Of a DNA stretch of 64,000 bases, positions 1 to 9,611 are shown piece by piece. The stretch lies in assembly GCA_014378525.1 (NCBI GenBank), contig JACMNL010000132.1, positions 25,577 through 89,576 on the forward strand, in the 5' to 3' direction. This DNA comes from Bacteriovorax sp. (lineage in GTDB: Bacteria; Bdellovibrionota; Bacteriovoracia; Bacteriovoracales; Bacteriovoracaceae). The notes beneath the pieces were generated by a model. It did not search any database, had not been told where the DNA came from, and saw only the letters and a program-made list of their open reading frames with translations. Position numbers and translations under genes: made by a program. How positions within the stretch are numbered: the first letter of the stretch is position 1; the number at the start of each line of letters is the position of its first letter.

Positions 1-712
1 AGTTTTTGATTAAGTCAGACAGCATTTCTGCATCAAATGCACCGATATGAAGCAATAGAATATGAGGTATATCTCTTTTTAAAAGTTTGTGTGACATAAG
101 TGCCGCTTCTTCAAGTTTTGCAACAGCATTGTCCTGATAAGTCTTTTTAAGCCACTCAATAGATTTCTGGTCTTTTTTATCAGCACATCTGGCGTAAGGA
201 TTATTCCACGACCAGTCTTCAAAATCGACACTGACCTGGGCAATTTGATACTTATTTTCTGCCAGGAATTTTCTGATATTATTTCTTTTTTCCATATCAG
301 GACCTTCTCGAAGGTAAGGGTAACGAAAGAATTTAAAATTCATTTTCCCGTTCAGCTCACTTAACATCTCTTCATCGGCCCTAATATCTTTTTGAAAATC
401 TATAGCAGAATTCGTATTGAGATCCATATGTGTGTAAGTGTGATTCCCCAATGGAAAACCTTCTTTTACCCATAAATTTAAAACTTCTTTTGTAAGAGGC
501 TCATCTTTAACTTTTGCGGCATTGATAAAGCCATACACTTCTGGAATTTTTTCTTTTTTTAAAACAGCGAGCATCTTTTTTGCAACATCTATTCTGCTTA
601 CACCTGCAGGCAGTTGCCCATGATTGGGAAGATCATCAATGGTAATGGCCAGCTTGATTTTTGCCTGAGCTGTAAATGATAGAGTAAAAAATACTATCGT
701 TAAAAATTTCAT
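1..712 (-). CDS. Secreted polysaccharide deacetylase (NodB fold), C-terminus cut off by the window edge
   Basis: The reading frame opens at an ATG at 712-710 and runs off the left edge, giving about 237 residues. It starts with a short signal peptide (MKFLTIVFFTLSFTAQA). Motifs of the NodB family of metal-dependent carbohydrate deacetylases are visible: an early TIDDLP carrying the catalytic Asp pair, the metal-binding GNHTYTH (HxxxH), and FRYPYLREG. The family removes acetyl groups from peptidoglycan, chitin or other N-acetylated sugars; the substrate here cannot be told. It sits one base after the stop of the isomerase gene, so the two are probably co-transcribed and act in the envelope. 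Confidence 0.85.
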   Translation of the reverse strand, partial: MKFLTIVFFTLSFTAQAKIKLAITIDDLPNHGQLPAGVSRIDVAKKMLAVLKKEKIPEVYGFINAAKVKDEPLTKEVLNLWVKEGFPLGNHTYTHMDLNTNSAIDFQKDIRADEEMLSELNGKMNFKFFRYPYLREGPDMEKRNNIRKFLAENKYQIAQVSVDFEDWSWNNPYARCADKKDQKSIEWLKKTYQDNAVAKLEEAALMSHKLLKRDIPHILLLHIGAFDAEMLSDLIKN

Positions 713-713
713 A

Positions 714-3002
714 TTATTCCATATCGTATCTTGTTAAGTCCAGGTATCCAAAGTCCGTCGGACTCTCTCGCTTAAAATTTGCATTCAATTCATCATACAC
801 GGCCCAGAAACGATCTGACACTCTTGAAACCGCAAACTCTTTTACAACTTTTGCATAATCTTCTTTCGTGTGAATTTTGAAAACTCTATTTTTAAAATCC
901 TGTAGTTTCTCGCTTTCAACCACGAAAAACTTATTCGGATAAAAGCTAAAATATCCGGGGAAAATCGTAAGATTATCTTCCTTCGGTGCTAATCGCAGCG
1001 ACTCGGTTAAGATCCAAGAAATATTTTCATGCTCACGGTTTTTAATAATTGTGAAAACTTCACCCGGTTTTTCTTTATGCTTAACTAGTAAGTATGAATT
1101 CTCTGGAAAGAAATTCGGAAAACGTCTGTTCCCTGTGGCCTTAACCGAGACCAGTTCTCTTAAGACTTCTGCATCTTTTGTCAGAGCAAATTTTTTCTTC
1201 TGGGCAGTCGTGAGTGAAATGTTTTTCCAGTTTAATGTATCCGGCGCAGTTTTCGCCATCGGTTTTAAATTATTCAAAACCTGCTCAACGAATTCCTGTT
1301 TGGCATTTCTAGGATCTTTATACTTCATCGCAGTCGGCTGATTCACATCGACCAGCGGAAACATGTACTTCATTTTCGCTTCTGTTAATAGGCCTTTATA
1401 CCACGATTTACGCAGAGGAATGCGCGATTCTGGAGGAAGAAACGATAAAAAAATTTCTTCAGCTTCCATACGGATCATATCCATATAAATTCTTGTGAGC
1501 GTCTGATGAGAAACATTTCCGTACACATCGAAATTCACGACCAGGTTATAAACGAGTCTTTCCATCAAAGCATAGTCGAGAAAAAAAAGTGTTTTCGGCA
1601 GATCACCCTTAAATCCCTGCATAACAACAGCATTGTCGTTATGACGGAAAATTGTAAGTGATGCATTCGGATTTTCTCCGTTTCCATCCCACAGGTCAGT
1701 GATGGCGTAACCCTGAGGTTTTAATTTGTGAGTCCATTCGGCACGAAGTTTTCTATAACTTTCACGGTACAGAACAATTTGTTTTGTCAGAGCGTAGCTC
1801 GCCGAAAGTTTTATGTCACTTCCCCAAACCCCGGGAAGAATTAAAAGATCTTTTGCCTTTAATTCATACTCTTTCGATTTAACCATAGTGTCTGAATCTG
1901 GATTGATAAACATGACATAAAACTGCTCCTGAATCGAATTTACCGCCTGACTTCCGTTACAAACCGGCCCTTTAATAAATGTGCTCACAATAAAATGCGA
2001 GTTATCCAGCATAAACTGGTAGCGCGACTTAACCGGTATATCAGAAAAAGCAACGAATGGATTTTCAGAAACGCCGGCCGAGTAAGATGCCTCTTTGGAA
2101 ACTTTCCATTTTTCTTCAAAAAAAACATGTTTCCATCTGTTCATGACTTTGTTGCTGAATTCAAAAGGTAAATGAGTTTTAGCAACAATCGTTGTATCGA
2201 GATACTTTAAGCAGTAGTAAAAATCTCTGGTTTCAGGGTTATCGTTGGGTCTTCTCGTCGCAATCTCATCAATACCTGCATCACATTTATTTTTTGATCT
2301 CACAAGACGGAAAAAAGTTTCGGGAGCTTCAGGAAAATAAATATGCGCTAAAAATAAATGTTCATAGATATAGCGGGAGACGAGTTTTTCTTCAGCACTT
2401 TTTTCGTTAAAAAAATTATTCCATTCTTTAACTATAGATTTTAATCTGGCCGGGGCCTCTTTCTCCATCGAGCCGGGAGCACCGTTGCCAATCCAAACGC
2501 CCAACGTTGTTCTTTGTTCTTCCGTAATCGGAGGAAGGGCGTAAGGCATCTTTAAATCAGAACTCGTTTTAAAAAGAGTTTTTAAAACTTGCGCATCATC
2601 GATGCATGAAATACTTTCTTCGACTTTTTTAAAGGGAATATCCATTTGTGTCAGTGGTTTTGTTCCCAACATCTGGAATAAAATATTATCTTCAAGTTTT
2701 CTCGACTGATTGATGTCGTAGAAGCCAAGTCGTCTCCATTGTTTGATATCGGTCGCATCGATACCAGGACGGGTAGGATGAACACTATCTATTCTTGTTC
2801 CGTTATAAACATTTTCGTGTTTACCTCCGCGCTCAAAATTTTCGTAGTTCTGCAAATTGACCTGGCATGGCCCGTTCAAACAACTGTGGCAGGCGATGCA
2901 GCGGTTATCGAAAATAGGTTTGATTTTTTCGCGGTATTCGTCAGCGCGAACCGCACTAAATGAAATGAGAGTAAAAGCAAAAAGCATTTTTATATAGTTC
3001 AT
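714..3002 (-). CDS. cti: Fatty acid cis/trans isomerase (Cti), periplasmic c-type haem protein
   Basis: The 762-residue protein has a signal peptide (about 1-20) followed at once by a haem-attachment motif CIACH (35-39) in the context NRCIACHSCLNGPCQ, typical of the Cti family. Later stretches such as GVWIGNGAPG and LWDGNGENPNASLTIFRH also fit this family. Cti converts cis-unsaturated acyl chains of membrane phospholipids to trans in place, which stiffens the membrane under solvent or heat stress. Length matches the family (about 760-780). The start has a plausible signal peptide and no better alternative. It leads a two-gene unit with the downstream deacetylase. The downstream HAD-like gene on the same strand is separated by a short gap. 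Confidence 0.9.
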   Translation of the reverse strand: MNYIKMLFAFTLISFSAVRADEYREKIKPIFDNRCIACHSCLNGPCQVNLQNYENFERGGKHENVYNGTRIDSVHPTRPGIDATDIKQWRRLGFYDINQSRKLEDNILFQMLGTKPLTQMDIPFKKVEESISCIDDAQVLKTLFKTSSDLKMPYALPPITEEQRTTLGVWIGNGAPGSMEKEAPARLKSIVKEWNNFFNEKSAEEKLVSRYIYEHLFLAHIYFPEAPETFFRLVRSKNKCDAGIDEIATRRPNDNPETRDFYYCLKYLDTTIVAKTHLPFEFSNKVMNRWKHVFFEEKWKVSKEASYSAGVSENPFVAFSDIPVKSRYQFMLDNSHFIVSTFIKGPVCNGSQAVNSIQEQFYVMFINPDSDTMVKSKEYELKAKDLLILPGVWGSDIKLSASYALTKQIVLYRESYRKLRAEWTHKLKPQGYAITDLWDGNGENPNASLTIFRHNDNAVVMQGFKGDLPKTLFFLDYALMERLVYNLVVNFDVYGNVSHQTLTRIYMDMIRMEAEEIFLSFLPPESRIPLRKSWYKGLLTEAKMKYMFPLVDVNQPTAMKYKDPRNAKQEFVEQVLNNLKPMAKTAPDTLNWKNISLTTAQKKKFALTKDAEVLRELVSVKATGNRRFPNFFPENSYLLVKHKEKPGEVFTIIKNREHENISWILTESLRLAPKEDNLTIFPGYFSFYPNKFFVVESEKLQDFKNRVFKIHTKEDYAKVVKEFAVSRVSDRFWAVYDELNANFKRESPTDFGYLDLTRYDME

Positions 3003-3050
3003 GAATTATCCTTATGGATAAATCATAGGGGATAATTGTGATTAATCAAC

Positions 3051-3956
3051 CTAATCGAACAGAGAAAGTTGAGGTTTAGTCGACTCTTTCGCCGAAATAA
3101 TCTCTCTCGTTTCATGAAGAAGCACTTCACGCTTGGAAAATGAATCCTTAAACGTCTCAATAACAAAAAAACTCATCTCAGGGTACTTGCGCTTTAGATC
3201 TCTCATCTCTTCAGTGATAAGCTCAACGTTCTTGTGATCGTCATCACTCATCCCAAAACGGTGAAAGGGAGAATAACCGTATTGCTCAATTGCTTTTTCG
3301 ACACTCGCTCTGATTGCATGTTTTTTTAACTCAGCAACACTTTGCTTGAAGTGAATATCACCCAGATCTTTTCTGACTTCAGGATTCGATACCGGATAAA
3401 TTGAATGATAATTCGGAGTGTGCGGCAGATATCCTGCTCTCACCATCTGATCTACACCTTCAATAATTGTCGACGGGTGATGGCCGCGTGCCGTGATTAA
3501 CGATACAGGACGGTGGTTATAAGTCGCATGGTAAAAATACTCCCACGAAGGAGCTTTCCAGTGCGTATCAAGTTCTTTAAGTGCCTTTAAAACGTCTTCA
3601 ACGAAGCCCTGCTTTTTTCCGGCCTTTACTTCCAGCGGATGTAAATCTTTATCGCGGAAATGTCTGAACGATCCGTTGGCGTCATTGAAGTCCATGTAGT
3701 AGTCGGCGAACCGGCCGGAGATACCGATGTTTTTATTTTCGTGAGCGAACTCACCTGAAGAGAGAGCAATTTCTGCGTTGGTTTTTTTATTGAAGATAAT
3801 TATAGGAGTTGAAAGAAAAGCGACGTTGTCATCGAAGTCGAAAAAATAAAAAGACCTTCCACCCAAGTGAAAATTGCGGTCACTCTCACGGGGAACATCA
3901 AACTGAAAACTCAGCTGCCCAGGAAGAATATCGTTTTTTGTGCTTTTTCTTTTCAT
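3051..3956 (-). CDS. HAD-like hydrolase-type protein with a C-terminal clamp-binding-like motif
   Basis: This 301-residue cytoplasmic protein carries an N-terminal FFDFDDNVAFLSTP (Asp40, Asp42) like HAD motif I, a LITARGHHP segment fitting motif II (Thr), and GMSDDDHKN fitting the acidic motif IV. These suggest a HAD-superfamily phosphohydrolase, though the substrate is unknown. The extreme C-terminus reads QLSLFD (296-301), which matches the bacterial sliding-clamp consensus QL(S/D)LF; a weaker related stretch, GQLSFQF, lies near the N-terminus (13-19). The gene lies next to, and is transcribed away from, dnaE. I infer a possible link to replication or repair, but the catalytic call rests on short motifs only. 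Confidence 0.6.
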   Translation of the reverse strand: MKRKSTKNDILPGQLSFQFDVPRESDRNFHLGGRSFYFFDFDDNVAFLSTPIIIFNKKTNAEIALSSGEFAHENKNIGISGRFADYYMDFNDANGSFRHFRDKDLHPLEVKAGKKQGFVEDVLKALKELDTHWKAPSWEYFYHATYNHRPVSLITARGHHPSTIIEGVDQMVRAGYLPHTPNYHSIYPVSNPEVRKDLGDIHFKQSVAELKKHAIRASVEKAIEQYGYSPFHRFGMSDDDHKNVELITEEMRDLKRKYPEMSFFVIETFKDSFSKREVLLHETREIISAKESTKPQLSLFD

Positions 3957-3971
3957 GTGCTTAATCTTTTA

Positions 3972-4604
3972 TTACATGTCCGTTATCATTCTTGTCAAAT
4001 CGATCAGAGTTGCAGGGTAATCAGCTTTATTTATTTTCTCACCGTTTTTCTTCTTGTACTGAATGAAATCTGTCAGACAGAGTGCTCTTACGGAAGTTGG
4101 TCTTCCCGCATCTTTTGCACAGCTTTCATACATTACTGCCGCAACTTTTTCATACGACTCGTGAACTTTTAAAACTTCTTTTAACAACCCTAAATCTTTT
4201 CCTGCCTGCATAACCGGAGCAGGAGTGCGATGAAGAGCTGCCGGTGGAAGTTTTTTGATATCAGAAAGCTTCGGAAGTTTTAATTCAGTTTCTCTCACAA
4301 GTGCAGCGAACTGTTCTTCCGTCATTTCATTTATTTCTTTTTCGGTATACTGACGCTCACGAACCAGTAAATCACTGTCCTCGAAATCCTTTCTTTCCGT
4401 CATTTCTTCCTGTTTCTGGATGTTGCCGGCGATGATTGCTTTTAAGCCGCGGGGCTTATTTTCGCTGGTATTTTCACTCGTCAACTGACTTTTCATATCA
4501 TCTGAGCGCACGTGTTTTTTCCCTCTCAAAAATAACGTTCCCAGTAACACCAGTGTTGCTACCGCAAGAACGATGGTTGAGGGCCTATTACCTTGAAGTT
4601 TCAT
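3972..4604 (-). CDS. Unrecognised membrane-anchored protein
   Basis: I do not recognise this 210-residue protein. It has an N-terminal hydrophobic segment (about 10-26, TIVLAVATLVLLGTLFL) followed by basic residues and then a charged, largely helical soluble part. With lysine/arginine after the segment, either a signal anchor or an uncleaved signal sequence is possible. Four cysteines are absent or scattered (two near the C-terminus, SCAKD and LCLTD). It ends 15 bases before the HAD-like gene begins, so it is probably its upstream operon partner. It is divergent from dnaE, with both promoters in the 165-base gap. Confidence 0.65.
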   Translation of the reverse strand: MKLQGNRPSTIVLAVATLVLLGTLFLRGKKHVRSDDMKSQLTSENTSENKPRGLKAIIAGNIQKQEEMTERKDFEDSDLLVRERQYTEKEINEMTEEQFAALVRETELKLPKLSDIKKLPPAALHRTPAPVMQAGKDLGLLKEVLKVHESYEKVAAVMYESCAKDAGRPTSVRALCLTDFIQYKKKNGEKINKADYPATLIDLTRMITDM

Positions 4605-4769
4605 TGGGACTCCATTAAAATTATCGAGATGAGGTAGTTTACGCTAAAAGTCAGTTTCACTCAATCGCACTCCCCAAAAGTGTGTAAAAAATGCCTCAAA
4701 ATCTGCTTACAATACGTGCTTAAAATGCTTAAATTTATAGATACACACACCACTTTCAGGAGACGGGAT

Positions 4770-7700
4770 ATGTCCTTTCTGGAAACTCACTCAGATAGCT
4801 TTGTTCATTTACATTTACACACTCAATACTCACTCTTAGACGGCGCAATCCGTTTGAAGGATTTGATAAAGAGAGCGCAGGAACTTGGTGTTCCGGCGAT
4901 TGCTCAGACCGACCATGGAAACATGTTCGGCGCCATCGATTTTTATACTCAATGTAATGCCGCTGGTATTAAACCGATTCTTGGTTCTGAAATTTATTTC
5001 ACACCCGGATCGCGTTTTGAAAAAGGTGCGCTTAAAAAACAAAAAGTCGTGGGATCGCAGGATGAGATGGAGTCCCGTCACCAGATTCACCATTTAATTT
5101 TGTTGTGTAAAAACGAAACCGGTTATCAAAACTTATGTAAGCTTTTATCCCGCGCTTACATGGAAGGTTTTTATTACAAGCCACGCGCAGACTACGAACT
5201 GCTTCGCGAATTCAGCGAAGGTCTGATCTGTACGACGGCATGTCTGAAAGGTGAAGTTGGTTACAACTTTTTTTCTGACCAGGACGACCGCGCCCTAAAA
5301 GCAATTGAAAAACTAAGTGATATTTTCGGCGAAGATTTTTATCTGGAAATACAGGAGAACGGAATTCCGGAACAAAGAATTGTTAACGAGAAAATTGTAA
5401 AATACGCACGCGAAAATAATATGAACATGGTAGCAACAAATGACTGCCATTACCTGACTCGTGAAGATGCGGCCGCGCAGGAAGTTCTTCTTTGCGTACA
5501 AACTGGAAAAACTCTGCAGGATGAACAGCGCATGCGTTTAACGACGAATGAGTTCTTCTACAAAACACCGCAGGAAATGAGAGAAGCTTTTCACTATGCT
5601 CCTGAAGCCTGTGACAACACACTTCTTATCGCCGATAAATGTAACGTAAAATTTAACTGGAAAGATGAAAAGGGTAATCAGATTTACCATCTTCCGGATT
5701 ATCCGATTCCAACTGAAGAAACTGCGCCTGAGTATTTCAGACGCGAATCCCGCGAAGGTCTCGAAAGAAGATTTGCAGGACCGCACTTTGTAAAACTTAA
5801 GCAGGACCCGAAATGGGAAACGGAAATTAAACCAAAATATTTAGAACGTCTTGAAGATGAACTTTCAATGATTGTTCAGATGGGATTCCCTGGATATTTC
5901 TTAATTGTATCGGACTTCATCAGATGGGCAAAAGCAAACGGCTGTCCGGTTGGACCGGGACGTGGTTCCGGCGCGGGGTCTATCGTTGCTTACGCTCTCG
6001 ATATTACCAACGTCGATCCGATTCCATTCAACTTACTCTTCGAGAGATTCATCAACCCTGAACGTGTATCGATGCCGGATTTCGACGTCGACTTCTGTCA
6101 GGAAAACCGCCACAGAGTTATTGAATATGTAACTCAAAAATACGGTGAAGAGCGCGTAGGCCAAATCATCACTTTCGGAAAACTGCAGGCCAAGGCCGTT
6201 ATCAAGGATGTCTCGCGCGTTTACGGATTAACATTCGGTGAAGCTGACGTTATTTCAAAACTGATTCCTGAAGAATTAAAAATTACCATTGATAAAGCTC
6301 TGGAGATGGAGCCGAAACTTACCGAGCTGATGGAGCAAGACCCGCGTATTAAACAGGTCATTAACATTTCAAGAAGACTCGAAGGTCTTCTTCGCCATGC
6401 TTCGATTCACGCTGCCGGCGTCATCATCACCAACCTTCCTCTTGTGACTTACTGTCCGCTTTTCAAAGGGCGTGAAGGTGAGAAGGTTATTCAGTTCGAT
6501 AAAGACTTCTCTGAAAAAATCGGTCTGGTTAAATTCGACTTCCTTGGATTAAAAACTTTAACGGTTATTGAAAACGCTTCGAACTTCATTAAGCGCGATC
6601 ACGATAAAACTTTTGATATTGAAAAAATCGATCTTGAAGATAAAAACGTTTACGATTTTGTTTCAAAAGGTGAAACAGTTGGAGTGTTCCAGCTGGAATC
6701 TTCGGGAATGATCGACCTGTGTAAGAGAATTGCACCGGGATCAATCGACGATATTTCTGCGATCAACGCGCTTTATCGCCCGGGTCCTCTTGAATCGGGA
6801 ATGGTCGACGAGTTTATTGAAATCAAGCACGGAAGAAAACTGACGAACTATCCGTTCCCAAGTTTAGAGCCGGTTTTAAAAGATACATACGGAGTTATCA
6901 TTTACCAGGAACAGGTAATGAACGTGGCCCGTATAGTTGCCGGTTACTCTCTCGGACAGGCGGACATGCTTCGTCGTGCGATGGGGAAAAAGAAAGCTGA
7001 CGAGATGGCGAAACACAGAGAGTTGTTTTTAGCTGGTGCCAAAGAGCGTGGCTATAACACTGACACGGCCAACGACCTTTTCGATAAGATGGAAAAATTT
7101 GCGGAATACGGATTCAACAAATCCCACGCCGTTGCTTACTCGGTTATTTCTTACCAGACAGCATGGCTTAAATATTATTATCCGGCAGAATTTTTCGCTG
7201 CACTTTTAAGTTCTGAACTTGGAAGCATGGATAAAGTAACCCAGTATATCGGGGACGCAAAACATTTCAACATTGAAGTAATGCCTCCTGATATCAACGA
7301 ATCACTATGGCCATTCAATGTTGTCGGAAAAAATATCCGCTTTGGTATGGGAGCTGTAAAAAACGTTGGTAACAACGCTGTTGATGAAATCGTGAGAGAG
7401 AGAACTGAAAACGGTCCGTTCACAGGATTCTTAAACTTCGCAGAACGAATCAACTTAAAAGTTGTAAACACTCGTGTGTTCGAGTCCCTTATTAAAGTTG
7501 GTGCTTTCGATTCATGTGAAAAGAAATTCAACAGAAAAACGATTCTTGAAAACCTTGATACGATTTTAGCTTACTGTAAAAAACGTCAGGAAGAGCAGTC
7601 ACTCGGGCTTGTTTCATTGTTTGATTTAGGCGGAGACTCAATGTCTCAGACCGCTGCTGACAACCTGGATATACAGGAAGAACGCGACTTCGACGACCTC

Positions 7701-8366
7701 GAAAAACTTTCTCATGAAGCAGAGTTAATGGGGATTTATATTTCCGGACATCCGCTCGATAGATATAAAAACCTGATGGAAGAAATGGCCACTATGCCGA
7801 TTTCAAATGTTCAGGATTTTTTAGGAAGCGATCAGAAGAGATCAATGACACTGGCAGGACAATTTACTGCGAGAAAAAACATCCTGACGAAAAAAGGCGA
7901 CAAGATGTGTTTTGCGACTCTCGAAGATTTATCAGGAAAGATTGAATGTATTATTTTTCCTAAAGTATTTGCTGAGTACGAACTGGTACTTGCTTCAGAT
8001 GAACCAATGCTGATTGAAGGTTATGTAAATATGCAGGAGAGTCCGAGAAAAATTTTCGCGGATAAAATCCTGAGACTAAAAGAGCATTCAGAAAATAAAA
8101 TTACAGGTGTTCGAATCAATGTTGATTTAAATGATCTGACTGAAATGAAGCTCAATAAACTTCGCCAGGTTCTTCTGTCTTACAGAGGGGCCACTCCGAT
8201 GCACATGATTTTCGAAGGCCCGGGCGGAAAAGCACGACTGCCTCTAGGCGAAGAATTTTTAATTAACCCGACACCGCAAATGGCCCACCAGATAAATGAA
8301 GTTTTTAACCGCGACGCTGTTAAATTTATTATCGACGGAAGGCTAGAGGATGTTCATGTTGTATAA
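4770..8366 (+). CDS. dnaE: DNA polymerase III subunit alpha
   Basis: The replicative polymerase. I place the start at the ATG at 4770, preceded by AGGAGA at 4759-4764; an in-frame ATG 90 bases upstream has no ribosome site and would add a non-homologous tail. The resulting 1198 residues compare with 1160 in E. coli. The N-terminal PHP domain is shown by HLHLHTQYSLLDGA and TDHGNMFGAIDFY. The palm shows GPGRGSGAGSIVAYALDIT and the catalytic PDFDVDF. A fingers/tail region and an OB fold (MTLAGQFTARKN onward) follow. VSLFD in the tail may serve as the clamp contact. The last codons overlap the next gene. Confidence 0.97.
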   Translation: MSFLETHSDSFVHLHLHTQYSLLDGAIRLKDLIKRAQELGVPAIAQTDHGNMFGAIDFYTQCNAAGIKPILGSEIYFTPGSRFEKGALKKQKVVGSQDEMESRHQIHHLILLCKNETGYQNLCKLLSRAYMEGFYYKPRADYELLREFSEGLICTTACLKGEVGYNFFSDQDDRALKAIEKLSDIFGEDFYLEIQENGIPEQRIVNEKIVKYARENNMNMVATNDCHYLTREDAAAQEVLLCVQTGKTLQDEQRMRLTTNEFFYKTPQEMREAFHYAPEACDNTLLIADKCNVKFNWKDEKGNQIYHLPDYPIPTEETAPEYFRRESREGLERRFAGPHFVKLKQDPKWETEIKPKYLERLEDELSMIVQMGFPGYFLIVSDFIRWAKANGCPVGPGRGSGAGSIVAYALDITNVDPIPFNLLFERFINPERVSMPDFDVDFCQENRHRVIEYVTQKYGEERVGQIITFGKLQAKAVIKDVSRVYGLTFGEADVISKLIPEELKITIDKALEMEPKLTELMEQDPRIKQVINISRRLEGLLRHASIHAAGVIITNLPLVTYCPLFKGREGEKVIQFDKDFSEKIGLVKFDFLGLKTLTVIENASNFIKRDHDKTFDIEKIDLEDKNVYDFVSKGETVGVFQLESSGMIDLCKRIAPGSIDDISAINALYRPGPLESGMVDEFIEIKHGRKLTNYPFPSLEPVLKDTYGVIIYQEQVMNVARIVAGYSLGQADMLRRAMGKKKADEMAKHRELFLAGAKERGYNTDTANDLFDKMEKFAEYGFNKSHAVAYSVISYQTAWLKYYYPAEFFAALLSSELGSMDKVTQYIGDAKHFNIEVMPPDINESLWPFNVVGKNIRFGMGAVKNVGNNAVDEIVRERTENGPFTGFLNFAERINLKVVNTRVFESLIKVGAFDSCEKKFNRKTILENLDTILAYCKKRQEEQSLGLVSLFDLGGDSMSQTAADNLDIQEERDFDDLEKLSHEAELMGIYISGHPLDRYKNLMEEMATMPISNVQDFLGSDQKRSMTLAGQFTARKNILTKKGDKMCFATLEDLSGKIECIIFPKVFAEYELVLASDEPMLIEGYVNMQESPRKIFADKILRLKEHSENKITGVRINVDLNDLTEMKLNKLRQVLLSYRGATPMHMIFEGPGGKARLPLGEEFLINPTPQMAHQINEVFNRDAVKFIIDGRLEDVHVV

Positions 8367-9564
8367 AATTTTACTGGCAGTCACTTTATTGTGCGCCTTT
8401 AATTTAATGGCCGCAGAAGAAAGTGTTGAAGTCCTGGTGAAAAAAACAGATGTCGTAGCGGCTGCTCCAAAAGCGCAGGTCTCTGACTTGTTCCTTATCA
8501 ATGGAATCCGTCAGGCCGTCACTAAAGAGCTGATTGTTAAAAAACTGGATAACGATGAGTTCTGGAAAAAACTGGATGAAAAAAAACTGACTGAAACCAG
8601 TGAAGTGACTCTGTTTACTCCGGTTTTTATTTCAAAAAGAGTGGACGTGAAAACTCCATCCGTTGTAACTCCCATTCCTGCCACGATTCCTGTTGATCCG
8701 TTTATCCGTGCGAATTTTATCTATGAAATTGATTCTGAAAAATTAAAAAAATTTTATGATGAAACTATGTCTGGCCTGAGTATTCCTGATGTCAGCATCA
8801 AAACTTTTTACATTGTTCCGGATATCGCCATCGATTCTGATATGTCGTGGGAAGATGTTGGAGTCACAAAAAAAGAAAATTTTTCGGGAGTTATTGTTGA
8901 GTCCTGGAAAAAATGGGCCGCAACGAATTTCAAAAATTTCACGAATGTCGTTGTTCTGGAAAAAGATTTTTCTGATAAACCTGAAAATATCAACTCTGAG
9001 TCAGTGACATTAAAATGGAATTCATCGCTTAAAAAAGCCGAAGTATTTCAGGACAGAAAAAGCGCTCGTTTTGAAATGACAGCTCAGTTCGTTCTGGTAA
9101 ATACAAAATCGGGAGAGAGTTTAACGGCCTTCGATTTTCCTAATCAAAAAAGAGAATTCAATATTGCGAATACAAAACAATTAAGCTCGAATCTTGCGAG
9201 TCTGGTTTATAATTTACTTAACTCACAGACCGTAAAAATTAAGGGAGCACTTGAGCTCAACCGCGTATCGGGCACATTCAAAACAATCGAAGTAAAAGTC
9301 ACCGGGAAGATCGGCCTGCTGGATATGTCACAGGTGAATTCGATGCTCGCTGAACGCTTCAAGCAAATTGCTCTGACATCTGAAACAAAAAGTTATTCCA
9401 GTGACTCCTCGGTGCTCTCAATAAAAAGCACTGCCGAAAATGATTCTCTCTATGCACTTTTTGCCAAAGATGGAGGAAAATTCCCTCTCAATGAGCAAAA
9501 AATTCTTGTTTTTAACCCTCAGGACCACTCTTTTGCAATTATTTCAAAAGAAGCAAATAATTAA
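8356..9564 (+). CDS. Secreted protein of unknown function downstream of dnaE
   Basis: I do not recognise this roughly 402-residue protein. It begins with a clear signal peptide (MLYKILLAVTLLCAFNLMAA), so it is exported. I prefer the ATG at 8356, six bases after AGAGG, over the ATG at 8350, which directly abuts that site. Both overlap the end of dnaE, implying translational coupling. The rest is a mixed alpha/beta sequence without cysteine pairs or membrane spans. The following gene encodes a CsgG-like lipoprotein, so the two may act together in the periplasm or outer membrane. Confidence 0.7.
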   Translation: MLYKILLAVTLLCAFNLMAAEESVEVLVKKTDVVAAAPKAQVSDLFLINGIRQAVTKELIVKKLDNDEFWKKLDEKKLTETSEVTLFTPVFISKRVDVKTPSVVTPIPATIPVDPFIRANFIYEIDSEKLKKFYDETMSGLSIPDVSIKTFYIVPDIAIDSDMSWEDVGVTKKENFSGVIVESWKKWAATNFKNFTNVVVLEKDFSDKPENINSESVTLKWNSSLKKAEVFQDRKSARFEMTAQFVLVNTKSGESLTAFDFPNQKREFNIANTKQLSSNLASLVYNLLNSQTVKIKGALELNRVSGTFKTIEVKVTGKIGLLDMSQVNSMLAERFKQIALTSETKSYSSDSSVLSIKSTAENDSLYALFAKDGGKFPLNEQKILVFNPQDHSFAIISKEANN

Positions 9565-9611
9565 GAAGAGTTAGACTGATTTTCCGGTATACGGAAGAAA
9601 GAGGGATTGAA

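Noticed and set aside
4680..4769. N-terminal extension of dnaE to an upstream ATG
   Set aside because: No ribosome site and no similarity to DnaE N-termini, whereas the ATG at 4770 follows AGGAGA and precedes the PHP domain directly.
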